A DNA stretch of 64,000 bases from DASXVX01 sp036504075 (GCA_036504075.1 DASXVX010000008.1:4561-68560); one strand, 5' to 3'; shown: positions 51,343 through 60,921, counted from the first letter of the stretch. Numbers and translations are program-made. Notes: generated by a model from the letters alone, not told the origin.

Positions 51343-52812
51343 TCACTCAGCCGAATTGCCGCCCTGCGGGCTCCCGCCGTCGCCGCCGCCCTGGGGGTTG
51401 CCACCGCCACCGCCGTGACGGCGGCCACGATGCCGCCGGCGACGGTGCGGAGCGCCCGTCCCTTCCGGCCGCTCTTCGCCGGCCCGCTCGACGGGCTGGG
51501 TCGGGCCGGGGGCCGGAACTCCCGCCTGAGGTGCAGGCCGGGTAGCCTGCTGAGGCTTGCCGCCACCGGCCGGGGCGCCGGTCAGGCCGCCACCTTGTTG
51601 CTGGCGGGGCGGACGCTGCTGGCGCTCGCCCTGGGGCCGCTCGCCTTGAGGCCGTTCACCGGGCTGCCGTTCCGGCTTGGCCCCGCCGCCCGGCTGGTTC
51701 GGCTGCCGGGGTTGCTGACCACGTTGCTTATCCCGCTGTTGGGCCGCCTGCCCGGGCTGCTTGTCCCGTTGCTGGACGGGCTGCTGGGCCGGCCGCTTGC
51801 CGCCTTCGCCCTGCGGCTGTGGCCTCGGCCCACCCTGGGGCCGCTCGCCCTGGGGCCGTTCGCCCTGGGGCCGCTCGCCCTGGGGCCGCTCGCCCTGGGG
51901 CCGCTGCTTCGGCCGCTCCCGCCGTTCGCCACCGACGCCGCCGGGCTGGCGCTCCCCGCCACTGCCTCGCCGCTCCGCCGGGCGTTCGTCCCGCCGGGGC
52001 CGCTCAGCCACCACCTGGGCGATCCGGGCGTCCGGGCCGGATTCGCCTTCGCTGCGGAGAATAATCCGCGGTACCGGCCGGTCTTCCAACTCCACCAGGT
52101 CCTGCACGTTGCCGTTCTCCAGGAGTACCGGCGGCACGTACCCGGGCGCCAGCGTCGGGTCTTTCTTCGCTAATTCGTAGGTTTCCTGTTCATATCGCAG
52201 GCAACACATGAGCCGCCCGCAGAGGCCAGAGATTTTAGATGGGTTCAGGGACAGGTTCTGATCCTTGGCCATCCGGATGGAGACGGGCGCAAAGTCGCCC
52301 AGAAAACTGGTGCAACAGAGAATGCGACCGCAAGGGCCGATGCCGCCCAGCAGTTTCGCCTCGTCCCGAACGCCGATCTGACGCATCTCAATCCGGGTCC
52401 GAAAGACGCCTGCCAGGTCCCGGACCAGTTCCCGGAAGTCGACCCGGCCTTCGGCCGTAAAATAGAAGATGATCTTCGAGCCGTCAAACGTATATTCCAC
52501 ATCGACCAGCGACATTTCGAGCCCATGGGCATCGATTTTCTTCTGGGCGACGCCAAACGCCTCGTGTTCTTTCCGCTTATTGTCGGTGGCAAGCTGGGCA
52601 TCCTTTTCGGTGCCAAGCCGGAGCACTTTCTTCAGCGGTTGGATCACTTGCTCCTCCGGGACATCTCGGGCGCCGACCGCCACTTCGCCGTATTCCACGC
52701 CCCGAGCCGTCTCCACCACCACCCGGTCACCCATGATGATGGTAAACTCGGCTGGGTCGAAATAGTACACTTTCCCCGCGGTCTTAAAACGTACGCCTAC
52801 TACTCGGACCAT
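51343..52812 (-). CDS. ricT: PSP1-domain protein RicT (YaaT) with a long RGG/PQGER-rich tail
   Basis: RicT is a subunit of the Ric complex that binds two [4Fe-4S] clusters and aids RNase Y processing and sporulation. Residues 1-270 form the PSP1 core with the Cys clusters GPCGRILCC near 160 and SGLCGRLMCC near 198. The last 215 residues are a low-complexity, basic tail: QGERP repeats, Gln/Pro stretches, GGG blocks and an ending HRRRRHRGRRHGGGGG, typical of disordered RNA-binding regions. Bacillus YaaT is about 275 residues and lacks the tail. Confidence 0.92.
   Translation of the reverse strand: MVRVVGVRFKTAGKVYYFDPAEFTIIMGDRVVVETARGVEYGEVAVGARDVPEEQVIQPLKKVLRLGTEKDAQLATDNKRKEHEAFGVAQKKIDAHGLEMSLVDVEYTFDGSKIIFYFTAEGRVDFRELVRDLAGVFRTRIEMRQIGVRDEAKLLGGIGPCGRILCCTSFLGDFAPVSIRMAKDQNLSLNPSKISGLCGRLMCCLRYEQETYELAKKDPTLAPGYVPPVLLENGNVQDLVELEDRPVPRIILRSEGESGPDARIAQVVAERPRRDERPAERRGSGGERQPGGVGGERRERPKQRPQGERPQGERPQGERPQGERPQGGPRPQPQGEGGKRPAQQPVQQRDKQPGQAAQQRDKQRGQQPRQPNQPGGGAKPERQPGERPQGERPQGERQQRPPRQQQGGGLTGAPAGGGKPQQATRPAPQAGVPAPGPTQPVERAGEERPEGTGAPHRRRRHRGRRHGGGGGNPQGGGDGGSPQGGNSAE
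51834..51905. repeat. 15-bp tandem repeats inside ricT
   Basis: Four to five copies of CTGGGGCCGCTCGCC (one with a T) encode successive PQGER units of the RicT tail. Confidence 0.9.
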
Positions 52813-52892
52813 TCAGTCACCTCCTGGTCCACAAACCGTTGCTGCGACGAGATTCCCTAATAGTATAGGGCTCGAAACACCAGGAAAGCAAG

Positions 52893-53906
52893 TTATGTTG
52901 CCCGAGGCGCCCTGGCATGCTCACCGAGGTGCAGCAGCATCATGTCCAGTGCAAGGCGCGTGTTGGCATTCTTCTGCAATTGCCCGCGGGCGTCGGTCAG
53001 GACCCCCAGCATCGCCAGGAGCCCGTCCGGCCCGAACTGCTCCGCCAGCGCGCACACCTCGGCCTGCCGGTCCTGGTTGATCAGCAGGCCGGCCGGAGCG
53101 GACTCGGCCACCAGGAGGGCGTCCCTGAGCCAGACCGTCGCCAGTTCCAGCCAGTCATCCAGGTGTTCTTTCTGCTTCTCCAGGCCTTCGGCCTCGCCCA
53201 GAAGTGCAAAGTCGTCCAGATTCGACAGTTTGGCCAGCAGCGCCCCGGTCGCATCGCGCCGCTGGGCCACGCCTTCGTCCTGCGCCATGCGCATGGCCCG
53301 GCCGATGGAGCCGCCCGAAAGCGAGGCAAAGAGGCGGGCCTTCCCGGCGTCTAGCTGCGCCAGCCGCGCGAGCACCGCCGCCACTTCGTGCGGACTGATC
53401 GGCGGGAAGTTGATGGTCTGGCACCGGGAAATGAGCGTGGGCAGCACGCCGGAAAGGTTGCTGGTCAGCAGAATCAACTTGGCGTAGGCCGGCGGCTCTT
53501 CCAGGAGCTTCAGCAGCCGGTTGCCCGACTCCGGGTTCATCCGGTCGGCGCCGTCGATAATCGCCACCCGGACTTTGCCCTCGTTGGGCCGGGCGTACAT
53601 TTCCGCCTGGAGGTCCCGGATCTGGTCCGTCTTGATGAACCGGCCGTCGGGCTGAATCAGCGCGACATCCGGATGGGCCGGCGGGACGGCGTCAATGCGC
53701 TTGCAGGACGAGCAGACGCCACAGGCGTCGCCCTCCGGCCCGGGTGCGTGGCAGTTCAGCACTTTGGCCACCTGCAGCGCGACGGTCCGCTTGCCGACTC
53801 CCTCCGGCCCGACAAACAGGTATGCGTGCGCCATCTTGCCCGAACCAATGGTCTGGCGCAACTGACGTACCGCCAGGGGTTGCCCGACGATGGCCGCCCA
53901 ACTCAC
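52893..53906 (-). CDS. holB: DNA polymerase III subunit delta'
   Basis: A 337-residue clamp-loader subunit. Walker A-like GPEGVGKRTVAL sits near residue 35, the zinc-binding cysteines (CHAPGPEGDACGVCSSC) near 52-68 and the sensor/DEAD-like part VAIIDGADRMNPESGNRLLK near 115. The last third is a helical collar domain. It lies between ricT and darA as in Bacillus, lacking yaaR in between. Confidence 0.92.
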   Translation of the reverse strand: MSWAAIVGQPLAVRQLRQTIGSGKMAHAYLFVGPEGVGKRTVALQVAKVLNCHAPGPEGDACGVCSSCKRIDAVPPAHPDVALIQPDGRFIKTDQIRDLQAEMYARPNEGKVRVAIIDGADRMNPESGNRLLKLLEEPPAYAKLILLTSNLSGVLPTLISRCQTINFPPISPHEVAAVLARLAQLDAGKARLFASLSGGSIGRAMRMAQDEGVAQRRDATGALLAKLSNLDDFALLGEAEGLEKQKEHLDDWLELATVWLRDALLVAESAPAGLLINQDRQAEVCALAEQFGPDGLLAMLGVLTDARGQLQKNANTRLALDMMLLHLGEHARAPRAT

Positions 53907-53918
53907 AACGGTTGCCTC

Positions 53919-54248
53919 CTAGAACTTCTCAAATCGTTCCACATCCAGGACGAAGACCGTGGCGCCGCCCACCAGAATCTCCACCGGGTACGGAATATAC
54001 GAGTCGGCCGGCCCCCCCATGGGCGAGAGCGGCGTGACCAGTTGTTCCCGAGCCCGGCAGGCGCCTTTGATCAGCCCGACGACCCGCTCCACGTCCTCGT
54101 CACCGACGCCGACCAGCAGCGTGGTGTTCCCCTCCCGCAAGAAGCCGCCGGTGCTGGCCAGTTTAGTGGCCCGGAACCCGGCCTCCGTGAGCGCCGCCAG
54201 TAGCCGGTGGGAATCCTTGTCCTGAATAACAGCCACGACCAACTTCAT
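53919..54248 (-). CDS. darA: c-di-AMP receptor protein DarA (YaaQ/PstA)
   Basis: A 109-residue PII-like trimer-forming protein that binds cyclic di-AMP. The start MKLVVAVIQDKDSHRLLAAL and the loop-bearing segment FRATKLASTGGFLREGNTTL followed by LVGV are almost those of Bacillus DarA. The start at 54248 follows AGGGGGTG; an extension upstream would run into tmk. Confidence 0.95.
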   Translation of the reverse strand: MKLVVAVIQDKDSHRLLAALTEAGFRATKLASTGGFLREGNTTLLVGVGDEDVERVVGLIKGACRAREQLVTPLSPMGGPADSYIPYPVEILVGGATVFVLDVERFEKF

Positions 54249-54279
54249 GCTCAGACACCCCCTGCTGTAGTACGCTGCC

Positions 54280-54909
54280 TTACCGGGACTGCCGGCGGGG
54301 CAGTATGTCTTCCACCAGTCTGCGGATTTCCGCCTGCACTTCGTCGATACCCCGCGCAGCATCCACCACTTTTACCCGGCGAGGCTCCGCTTTCGCCAGT
54401 TCCAGATAGCCGTCACGGACCTGTTCGTGGTACCAGTCGCTTTTCTGCTCGATCCGGTCTTCGCCTTGGGCCGCACGGCGCTGCCGGGCGACGTCCGGAG
54501 CGAGGTCCAACACGATAGTCCGGTGCGGCTTCAAAGAGCCAGTAGCCATATCGTTGATCTGGGCCACAAATTCCGGCGGCATCCCACCGGCGAAGCCCTG
54601 GAACACCATGCTGGAATCCACGTACCGGTCGCCGATGACCACTTTGCCGGCTTCCAGCGCCGGTCGGATCACTTTGGCAACGTGATCGGCCCGGCTGGCG
54701 GCAAAGAGAAATGCCTCGGAAATGACGGACATTCCTGTGTAGGCCGGATCCAAGACAATCTCACGGATGCGCTCGGCCAGGGGCGTCCCGCCCGGCTCCC
54801 GAGTAAAAATGTAGTCGAGGCCCTTCTGGTCCAGGTACTCGAGCAGAAGTTTCAACTGCGTAGATTTGCCGGCGCCATCGACGCCTTCAAAAGTGATGAA
54901 AACGGCCAA
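54280..54909 (-). CDS. tmk: Thymidylate kinase
   Basis: Phosphorylates dTMP to dTDP. The TTG at 54909, with GGGAGTG upstream, is the only suitable start and gives 209 residues. P loop FEGVDGAGKST (residues 7-17), DR-motif GDRYVDSSMVFQG near 92-104 and the lid TMK segment RRAAQGEDRIEQ near 145 are present. It abuts the stop of the decarboxylase gene. Confidence 0.96.
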   Translation of the reverse strand: MAVFITFEGVDGAGKSTQLKLLLEYLDQKGLDYIFTREPGGTPLAERIREIVLDPAYTGMSVISEAFLFAASRADHVAKVIRPALEAGKVVIGDRYVDSSMVFQGFAGGMPPEFVAQINDMATGSLKPHRTIVLDLAPDVARQRRAAQGEDRIEQKSDWYHEQVRDGYLELAKAEPRRVKVVDAARGIDEVQAEIRRLVEDILPRRQSR

Positions 54910-54916
54910 ACGCGTG

Positions 54917-56323
54917 TCACTCCCTGACGACACGGATCGTATGCAAGTCGGGGTCGGACGGCCCTTGCAGGTGATACCCGGCGGCCACGGCGTGCTGGAG
55001 ATAGGCGACCACATCGGCCGTGAGCCGCTCGCCCGGAACGATTGCCGGAATGCCCGGCGGCGACGGCGAGACCAGTTCGGCGGCGATTCGACCGACGGCC
55101 TGCGCCAACGGTACTGAATCCTTCGCCCCCAGATAGGCTTCCCTGGGCGTGAGCACAACTTCAGGCCAGGGCGGCTCCGGCGGCCGCTGTGGCGTGCCGG
55201 GCCCCTGCGGCAGGTCCCGCATGGCCTCGACGAAAGACTGGACTCCGGCAGGCGTATCGCCAGGAGAGAACACGGCGAGCACGTAATCGAGCCCGCAAGT
55301 CTCCACGGCCACACCCCGGGACCAGAGGAAATCCGCAGCCGCAAACCCGGTGATGCCACGGCCCCGCACGTCCACCAGCAGCTTCGTCGGATCGCTGGCC
55401 GGGTAAACCCGTAGGCCCGAGACCTGGTTGATCTGTTCGCGAGCCGAATGCGCCAACGCCAGCGCCCGGTCCCAGAGCGCCCGGCCGTTCAGGGCCAGGT
55501 CCCGCCGGGCCGCATCAAGCGAGGCCATCAGCAGGTAGGACGGGCTGGTCGACTGGACCAGCCGGAGCATCTCCTTCAGCCGGACGGGGTCCAGCCGGCC
55601 GCCCGTGCCCAGGTGGCACAGCGATGACTGGGTGAGGCTCCCGCCGGTCTTGTGGACCGACTGAGCCGCTCCGTCGGCCCCCACGGTCAGCGCCGCGGGC
55701 GGCATGTCCGGATGGAACGCGAAGTGGGTGCCGTGGGCTTCGTCCACCAGCGCCGCCGCCCCGGCCCGGTGAATCAGAGCGATCTCAGCCGCCAGGTTTC
55801 CGGCCACCCCGTAGTACGTCGGATGAACCAGTACGGCCGCGGCAGCTTCCTGTAACGCGTCTTGCAGCGATGACGGATCCACGCCGGTCGCGATATGGAG
55901 GTCGGCAGCAAACTTGACCCGGACCCAGGCCGGCTTCACCCCGGCCAGAATCAGTGCCCCGATGACGGAGCGATGGGCGTGCCGGGGAACGGCCATGGTC
56001 TGCCCGGACCGGCAGGCGGTCAGAATGAGCGCGTGCAGTCCCGCCGTAGTCCCCCCGACCAGAAAATGCGACTCAGCCGCCCCGAAAGCCTCGGCCGCCA
56101 AGGCCTGCGCTTCGGCAATCGGCCCGGAAGGGGCGTGAAGGTCGTCTAGCCCCGGCGCCTCCGTGAGGTCAATCGCCAGAGCGTTGTCACCGATGTAAGC
56201 CCGCCACTCAGGCGGGGCCGCCTGGCCCAGCTTGTGCCCCGGCACATGCAGCGGGGCTTTCACGGTGGCGGCGTAGTGGCGAAGGGCATCGAACAATGGG
56301 GCACGGTGCTGATCTCGCAACAC
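54917..56323 (-). CDS. speA: Orn/Lys/Arg decarboxylase family protein (YaaO-like)
   Basis: A PLP-dependent fold-type I decarboxylase of 468 residues. APLHVPGHKLGQ near 23, FLVGGTTAGLHALILTACR near 87-105, VDEAHGTHFAF near 195, the PLP-Lys in SVHKTGGSLTQ near 222 and a C-terminal domain ending in IPAIVPGERLTADVVAYL are seen. Both arginine and lysine decarboxylation occur in this group, so the substrate is inferred. It starts the tmk-darA-holB block as yaaO does in Bacillus. Confidence 0.9.
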   Translation of the reverse strand: MLRDQHRAPLFDALRHYAATVKAPLHVPGHKLGQAAPPEWRAYIGDNALAIDLTEAPGLDDLHAPSGPIAEAQALAAEAFGAAESHFLVGGTTAGLHALILTACRSGQTMAVPRHAHRSVIGALILAGVKPAWVRVKFAADLHIATGVDPSSLQDALQEAAAAVLVHPTYYGVAGNLAAEIALIHRAGAAALVDEAHGTHFAFHPDMPPAALTVGADGAAQSVHKTGGSLTQSSLCHLGTGGRLDPVRLKEMLRLVQSTSPSYLLMASLDAARRDLALNGRALWDRALALAHSAREQINQVSGLRVYPASDPTKLLVDVRGRGITGFAAADFLWSRGVAVETCGLDYVLAVFSPGDTPAGVQSFVEAMRDLPQGPGTPQRPPEPPWPEVVLTPREAYLGAKDSVPLAQAVGRIAAELVSPSPPGIPAIVPGERLTADVVAYLQHAVAAGYHLQGPSDPDLHTIRVVRE

Positions 56324-56392
56324 GTACCAGGCTCCTCCCCCACTGTGCGTGGGTCATATTCGACAGGCGAACACTGTATCCCTTTTCCAGCT

Positions 56393-57409
56393 TCAGACCC
56401 CCGAACGGCGGCGCTTCAGCACCAGCCGCACGTCGTCCCCCCGCAGTTCCATCCCATCGAAGCCGTTCAGCAAACGGGAAGCGATGCGCGGCCCGTAAGC
56501 GTCTTCGATCTCCCCGGCCGTCAGGTTTGTGGAGACGATCATCGGCATCAGCCGGTTCATCCGGTGGTTGATGATGTTAAACAGCTCCTGGCCGACGAAC
56601 TCCGACACCTTCTCCGCCCCGAGGTCATCCAGAACGATCAGGTCGGCGCTGAGCAGCCGATCAATGCCCTGCCGGTACTCCTCGTCGTCGTCGAAGCGGT
56701 GCAGCCGCAGCAGGTCCAAGAACTCGGAGAACGTCAGGTAAACCACCGTGCGGCCCGCTGAGACCGCCGCGTTGGCGATGCACGACGAAAGAAAGGTCTT
56801 GCCCCGACCCACGTCGCCGGCGAAGAGCAGGCTCTCCCGCTGGGTTCCCCCCGCGACCCGGGCGGCGTACGCCTTACAGTATTCCAGCACCCGGGCCATG
56901 TACTTCCGATCGTCCGGCGGGTAGACCGTCAGGTCGAACCGGTTGAATTGCTGCTCCCGGAGCGGCCCGGTAAGGCCGGACGCCTTATAGAGGTCGTCGA
57001 TCTCTTCCTGGATCAGGCACTGGCACTTCCGGGACGGGCGAACCGTGTCCGGCCCCGCCGGCTCAGGCGGCAGCCAGCCGGTGTTCTTGCAGTGCGGGCA
57101 GTCCCAGCGAACCTCCAGCCCGGCCGGGTCGATCGCATGCTGCTTAAGCAGAGCGTCCCGCTCCACCGAGAGCTCCTGCGACCAGGCTTTCAACGCCTCG
57201 AAGTCCTTGCCGAAACGGGTTTTGGCATGGAGCACCAGGCGGGCCAAGTCCAGCCCGATTTCGCCCTGAATGTCCTTGATTTCCCCCAGCCGGGGAACCC
57301 GGTGAAACACCGCGGCTTCCCGGGCATCGCGCTCCTGCTCCAGTTGGCGGATTCGCTGTTCCCGGCGCCGCACTCGGTCAGTCGTCAAACTTCTTAAAGA
57401 CGTGATCAT
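56393..57409 (-). CDS. DnaI/DnaC-like helicase loader ATPase
   Basis: A 338-residue AAA+ protein of the DnaC/IstB group. It has an N-terminal coiled coil (to about 45), a zinc-binding part (CPHCKNTG near 104 and CQC near 128), then the ATPase with Walker A AGDVGRGKTFLSS near 196, Walker B LIVLDDLGAEK near 255 and VSTNL near 290. In this context, right after dnaD, it is the probable replicative helicase loader. The start overlaps dnaD by 32 bases; the GTG of VRRREQR is an alternative. Confidence 0.87.
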   Translation of the reverse strand: MITSLRSLTTDRVRRREQRIRQLEQERDAREAAVFHRVPRLGEIKDIQGEIGLDLARLVLHAKTRFGKDFEALKAWSQELSVERDALLKQHAIDPAGLEVRWDCPHCKNTGWLPPEPAGPDTVRPSRKCQCLIQEEIDDLYKASGLTGPLREQQFNRFDLTVYPPDDRKYMARVLEYCKAYAARVAGGTQRESLLFAGDVGRGKTFLSSCIANAAVSAGRTVVYLTFSEFLDLLRLHRFDDDEEYRQGIDRLLSADLIVLDDLGAEKVSEFVGQELFNIINHRMNRLMPMIVSTNLTAGEIEDAYGPRIASRLLNGFDGMELRGDDVRLVLKRRRSGV

Positions 57410-58400
57410 AGTTCTTCATCTTCTCCCGCTGCAGGAAGACGTTGCTAGTCTTTCCGGTCCCCCGCTTGCCGGTCGCCTGGCCTGCCGGCTCGGTGGACGC
57501 CGGGCGCCGCTGTTTCCGTTCGCTCAGTGCCTGGTCCACGTCCGCTACCGTCCGAACGCCCTTGTCCCGCCAGGTTTCCAGTATCCGATTCACATACTGC
57601 AGCGGGTTCTGGACACCGTTAGATTCATCGCACGCCCGGAAAACGACCTCGTTGCTGAAACCCCACTCGTCGGTCCATTTATCGAGCAGCGTCTGCTCGG
57701 CACCGGTCAGCTGGCGCTTCAGCCCCAGGTAGGAGACGATCGCCTTATGCTTGCCGGCGGCCTTGCGATGCCGCTCTGCCAGGTCCTCCGCCTCGTCCGG
57801 ACTGCGCACACCCTCTTCGGACCAGCGACGGGCCACCGTGTTCAGGTAGCTCATGCGGGTGACACCCTGGCGCTGCCCTTCCCGGATGACCGCCTGGACC
57901 ATGTCGGCGTCAAACCCGAAGGTCGTCTGCCAGTCCTGAATGTCGGCGACCTCCCGGTCCGAAAGCGGCCGCCCCAGCAGCTTCTGCGCCGCCAGCAGCG
58001 CCGGCTCTTCGACGCCAGCGGCTACCTCTTCGTCGTAATTATCCCGGTACCCGGTCCAGATGGCCCGCAGCCGGGAGAACAGCGGGATGAAGGAAAACGT
58101 GAACGTTTCGCCCTCGTCGTCTGCCGCCACCAGATCTTTCTCAGCCAGGTCCAGCACCAGCTTGCGCACCTGGTCGAAGTCGTGAGCATGCAGCTTGCGG
58201 GAAATGGTATACGGCCGGTAGGTGTTCTCGGCCAGACCGCCCACGCAGGTCATCACGGCGAAAAGCTTGCCGACGGTATCATAATCCAGTTCCAGGTCCA
58301 GCATGTAATCAAACAACATGCGGGGAAGGTTGACGAAGCCCCGCTTTAACAGCGCCTCGAGAAAATCGTAATCGGCCGGCCCCACGGGCTCGCGTGGCAT
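57378..58400 (-). CDS. DnaD-domain primosome protein
   Basis: A 340-residue replication-initiation protein. An N-terminal winged-helix (residues 10-110) is followed by two DnaD/DnaB_2-type helical domains: RPLSDREVADIQDWQTTFGF with MSYLNTVARRW (140-190), and LTGAEQTLLDKWTDEWGFS with PLQYVNRILETW (230-275). A basic Lys/Arg/Ser-rich tail ends in YDHVFKKFDD. It probably recruits DNA to the helicase loader encoded by the next gene. Confidence 0.9.
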   Translation of the reverse strand: MPREPVGPADYDFLEALLKRGFVNLPRMLFDYMLDLELDYDTVGKLFAVMTCVGGLAENTYRPYTISRKLHAHDFDQVRKLVLDLAEKDLVAADDEGETFTFSFIPLFSRLRAIWTGYRDNYDEEVAAGVEEPALLAAQKLLGRPLSDREVADIQDWQTTFGFDADMVQAVIREGQRQGVTRMSYLNTVARRWSEEGVRSPDEAEDLAERHRKAAGKHKAIVSYLGLKRQLTGAEQTLLDKWTDEWGFSNEVVFRACDESNGVQNPLQYVNRILETWRDKGVRTVADVDQALSERKQRRPASTEPAGQATGKRGTGKTSNVFLQREKMKNYDHVFKKFDD

Positions 58401-58611
58401 TCGATCCCCCCTTTTTTGAAACGCCGGACGCAGCCGGCGCGATCATTCGCGCGATCCGCCTCAACCCGCGCGAAGAGGTTCGATTCTCCGCCCGCCGGAC
58501 CGATTCCTGCCCGGCCCTTCGGTACGCCTTGTTATACTGGAAGCGGTTATTCGACACCTTTCATTGATTCGGCTTCGTAGCGACAGAACCCTAGCGTCAT
58601 TGGATCTGGGA

Positions 58612-58643
58612 ATAGAAAACCGCGGGGCGATACGCCCCGCGGT
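58612..58643 (-). terminator. Terminator of the oxidoreductase operon
   Basis: On the minus strand ACCGCGGGGCG and CGCCCCGCGGT form an 11-bp stem with TTTTCTATT after it. Confidence 0.93.
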
Positions 58644-58653
58644 CGGTCAGATG

Positions 58654-60921
58654 CTACAGGTCCGGGTGCTCGCTCATGGCCTTGAGGCGCTTCCAGCGGC
58701 GGTCGACTTCCTTCTGGAACTCGGTCGTGACGGAGGCATACTCGGGCTTCATGAGGTGCTTCGTCTTGCCCATCATCTTCAGCCACTCTTCGACAGCCAC
58801 TTTCTTGCCCTTGGCCTCGGGGTCGTAAGTCAGGTGGGTAATCCCCTTCTCGACCTCGTACAGCGGGAAGAAGCAAGTATCGACAGCCTGCTGGACGATT
58901 TTGGTGCCCAGGCGGTCTTCAGACAGCCAGTTCAGCGGGCAGGCGATCAGCAGCTTGCCGTAAACCATGCCCACATTCTTGGCGTACCACTGGGCCTTGG
59001 CGGCCTTTTTCCAGAGATCCTGCGGCTGCGACTCGACGCCGGTGAAGACGTACGGAATGTGAGTCGCCGCGAAGATCTGGGCGGTATCCTTGTGGTGGAA
59101 CTGCTTGCCGCCGCCCATCGGGCCGACGTTGGACGTCGAGGTCTTGTGGCCGAACGGCGTGGAGTAGGACAGCTGATGGCCGGTGTTCATATAGCCCTGG
59201 TTGTCGTACTCCAGGACGATCATGTTGTGGTTACGCAGGGCGGCGCCGATCGCCGGACCCATGCCGATATCCATGCCGCCGTCGCCGGTGACCATCACGA
59301 AAGTGATATCCTCGCCGATTTCGATCTCGCCGCGGCGCTTCCGCTCGTAGAAGGCTTCGACAACACCCGACAGGGTGGCGGCGCCGTTCTGGAACAGGTT
59401 GTGGATATAGGTGACACGGTGGGCCGTGTTCGGGTAGCCCGTGGTGACGACCATGGCGCAGCCGGTCTGGAAGAGCACGACCACGTCGCCGGAGAGCGCC
59501 CGGAAGAAGTTATCCAGGGCGCCGAAGATGCCGCAGCCAGGGCACGCGCCGTGTCCGGGCGTGATGCGCTTGGCCATGCTCATCATCTGGCGGGGCGGCG
59601 GGACGGTGACCTTCAGCTCTTCGCCGACGACCTCGACCTTGACCGGGGACTGCTGCTCCGCCAGGGTCAGCGGGGCAACGACCTCGACCGGGGCAGCAGC
59701 GGTAGCAGCGGTAGTGCCGTAGTAGTCGAACGGAACCTCAACGGCGCCCTTCTTCAGCGAATCGACGGCCAGGTTGAAGAACGCTTCGGCGTCGTCGGGG
59801 TAGAAGTCCCTGCCGCCCAGGCCGTAAATCCGGGTAGCCACCAGGGTCTTGTTGGCGGGATCGTCCTTGAGGACAGCCTTGATCTCGTGCGAGAGGTTGC
59901 CGCCGTTGCCGCCGTAAGAGTCGGAGCGCTCGCCGATCACCAGGACCTTCACGTTCTTCAGGGCCGCCTGGATCTGGGCCACCGGGAACGGGCGAATCAC
60001 GTGCAGGGAGATGACGCCGGCCTTGACGCCCTGCGCCCGCATCTTGTCGGCCACTTCGCGGCCGGTATCGGCGGCGGAGCCGAGCAGGAAGAGTGCGACC
60101 TCGGCATCTTCCATCTTATAGCTGTTGACCATGCTGTAGGAGCGGCCCGAAAGCTTCGCCCACTCGGCGAAGATCTCGGGGATAACCTTCAGGGCGTTCT
60201 GCATGGCCGTGTGCAGCTGATACTTGTTGTTGATCAGGTCCGGGTCGTTCATGACCGGGCCGAAAGTCTTCGGATGCCGCGGATCCAGCGCATCGGCGAA
60301 GCCTTTCTGCTTCGGGCCGACCCAGTCGCGGAGGACCTGGCTGTCCTCGAAGTACTCAACGCGGTGCTTCTGGTGGCTGGTGAAGAAGCCGTCGTAACCC
60401 ACGATGACCGGCAGGCGGACATCCGGATGCTCGCCGGCCTTTACGGCGACGGGATGGAGGTCATAAACCTGCTGCGGGTTGTCGCCGTACAGCACGATCC
60501 AGCCGGTGTTCAGGGAGTAATAGAGGTCGCTGTGATCGCCACGGATATCCAACGGGCCGGACACGGCACGGGTGACGAGGTCGAGGACCATCGGCATCCG
60601 GGTGCCGGACTGCACGGGCATCTGCTCGATGGCGTACAGGTAGCCGTTGGCCGAAGTGGCATTAATGACACGCGCACCCGCCACGGCGGCGCCGTAGCAG
60701 ATGCCGGCCGCCCCGTGCTCGCCGTCGGCGGCGACCATGCGGACGGTGTTCTCGCCTTCGACCTTCATTTCATCGATCAACTCGGCCACTTCGGTGGACG
60801 GAGTGATCGGGAAGTAACCCATTACATCAAAGTTAATCTGGCTGGCGGCTAGTGCGGCCATCTCGTTACCAGATTTGAAGGTGCTCTTCTGGACTTTCAG
60901 TTCCTGTTCCTTGAGCGCCAT
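58654..60921 (-). CDS. 2-oxoacid (pyruvate):ferredoxin oxidoreductase, fused alpha-beta subunit
   Basis: Oxidatively decarboxylates pyruvate or a related oxoacid to acyl-CoA, reducing ferredoxin. In 755 residues the alpha part (1-430) carries YFPITPSTEVAE and TSANGYLYAIEQMP, and the beta part (about 470-755) carries the thiamine diphosphate site GDGGMDIGMGP and the four cluster Cys residues CPGCG, TGCAM and IACPLN. A short Ala/Val-rich linker joins them. It follows the gamma-delta gene by seven bases. The ATG at 60921 follows GGGAGGTG. Confidence 0.93.
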   Translation of the reverse strand: MALKEQELKVQKSTFKSGNEMAALAASQINFDVMGYFPITPSTEVAELIDEMKVEGENTVRMVAADGEHGAAGICYGAAVAGARVINATSANGYLYAIEQMPVQSGTRMPMVLDLVTRAVSGPLDIRGDHSDLYYSLNTGWIVLYGDNPQQVYDLHPVAVKAGEHPDVRLPVIVGYDGFFTSHQKHRVEYFEDSQVLRDWVGPKQKGFADALDPRHPKTFGPVMNDPDLINNKYQLHTAMQNALKVIPEIFAEWAKLSGRSYSMVNSYKMEDAEVALFLLGSAADTGREVADKMRAQGVKAGVISLHVIRPFPVAQIQAALKNVKVLVIGERSDSYGGNGGNLSHEIKAVLKDDPANKTLVATRIYGLGGRDFYPDDAEAFFNLAVDSLKKGAVEVPFDYYGTTAATAAAPVEVVAPLTLAEQQSPVKVEVVGEELKVTVPPPRQMMSMAKRITPGHGACPGCGIFGALDNFFRALSGDVVVLFQTGCAMVVTTGYPNTAHRVTYIHNLFQNGAATLSGVVEAFYERKRRGEIEIGEDITFVMVTGDGGMDIGMGPAIGAALRNHNMIVLEYDNQGYMNTGHQLSYSTPFGHKTSTSNVGPMGGGKQFHHKDTAQIFAATHIPYVFTGVESQPQDLWKKAAKAQWYAKNVGMVYGKLLIACPLNWLSEDRLGTKIVQQAVDTCFFPLYEVEKGITHLTYDPEAKGKKVAVEEWLKMMGKTKHLMKPEYASVTTEFQKEVDRRWKRLKAMSEHPDL

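Noticed and set aside
51834..51905. CRISPR-like run of short repeats
   Set aside because: The 15-bp units have no spacers and encode the PQGER repeats of RicT.
58564..60852. A 762-codon open frame on the plus strand
   Set aside because: Antisense of the oxoacid oxidoreductase gene; composition is that of a shadow frame.
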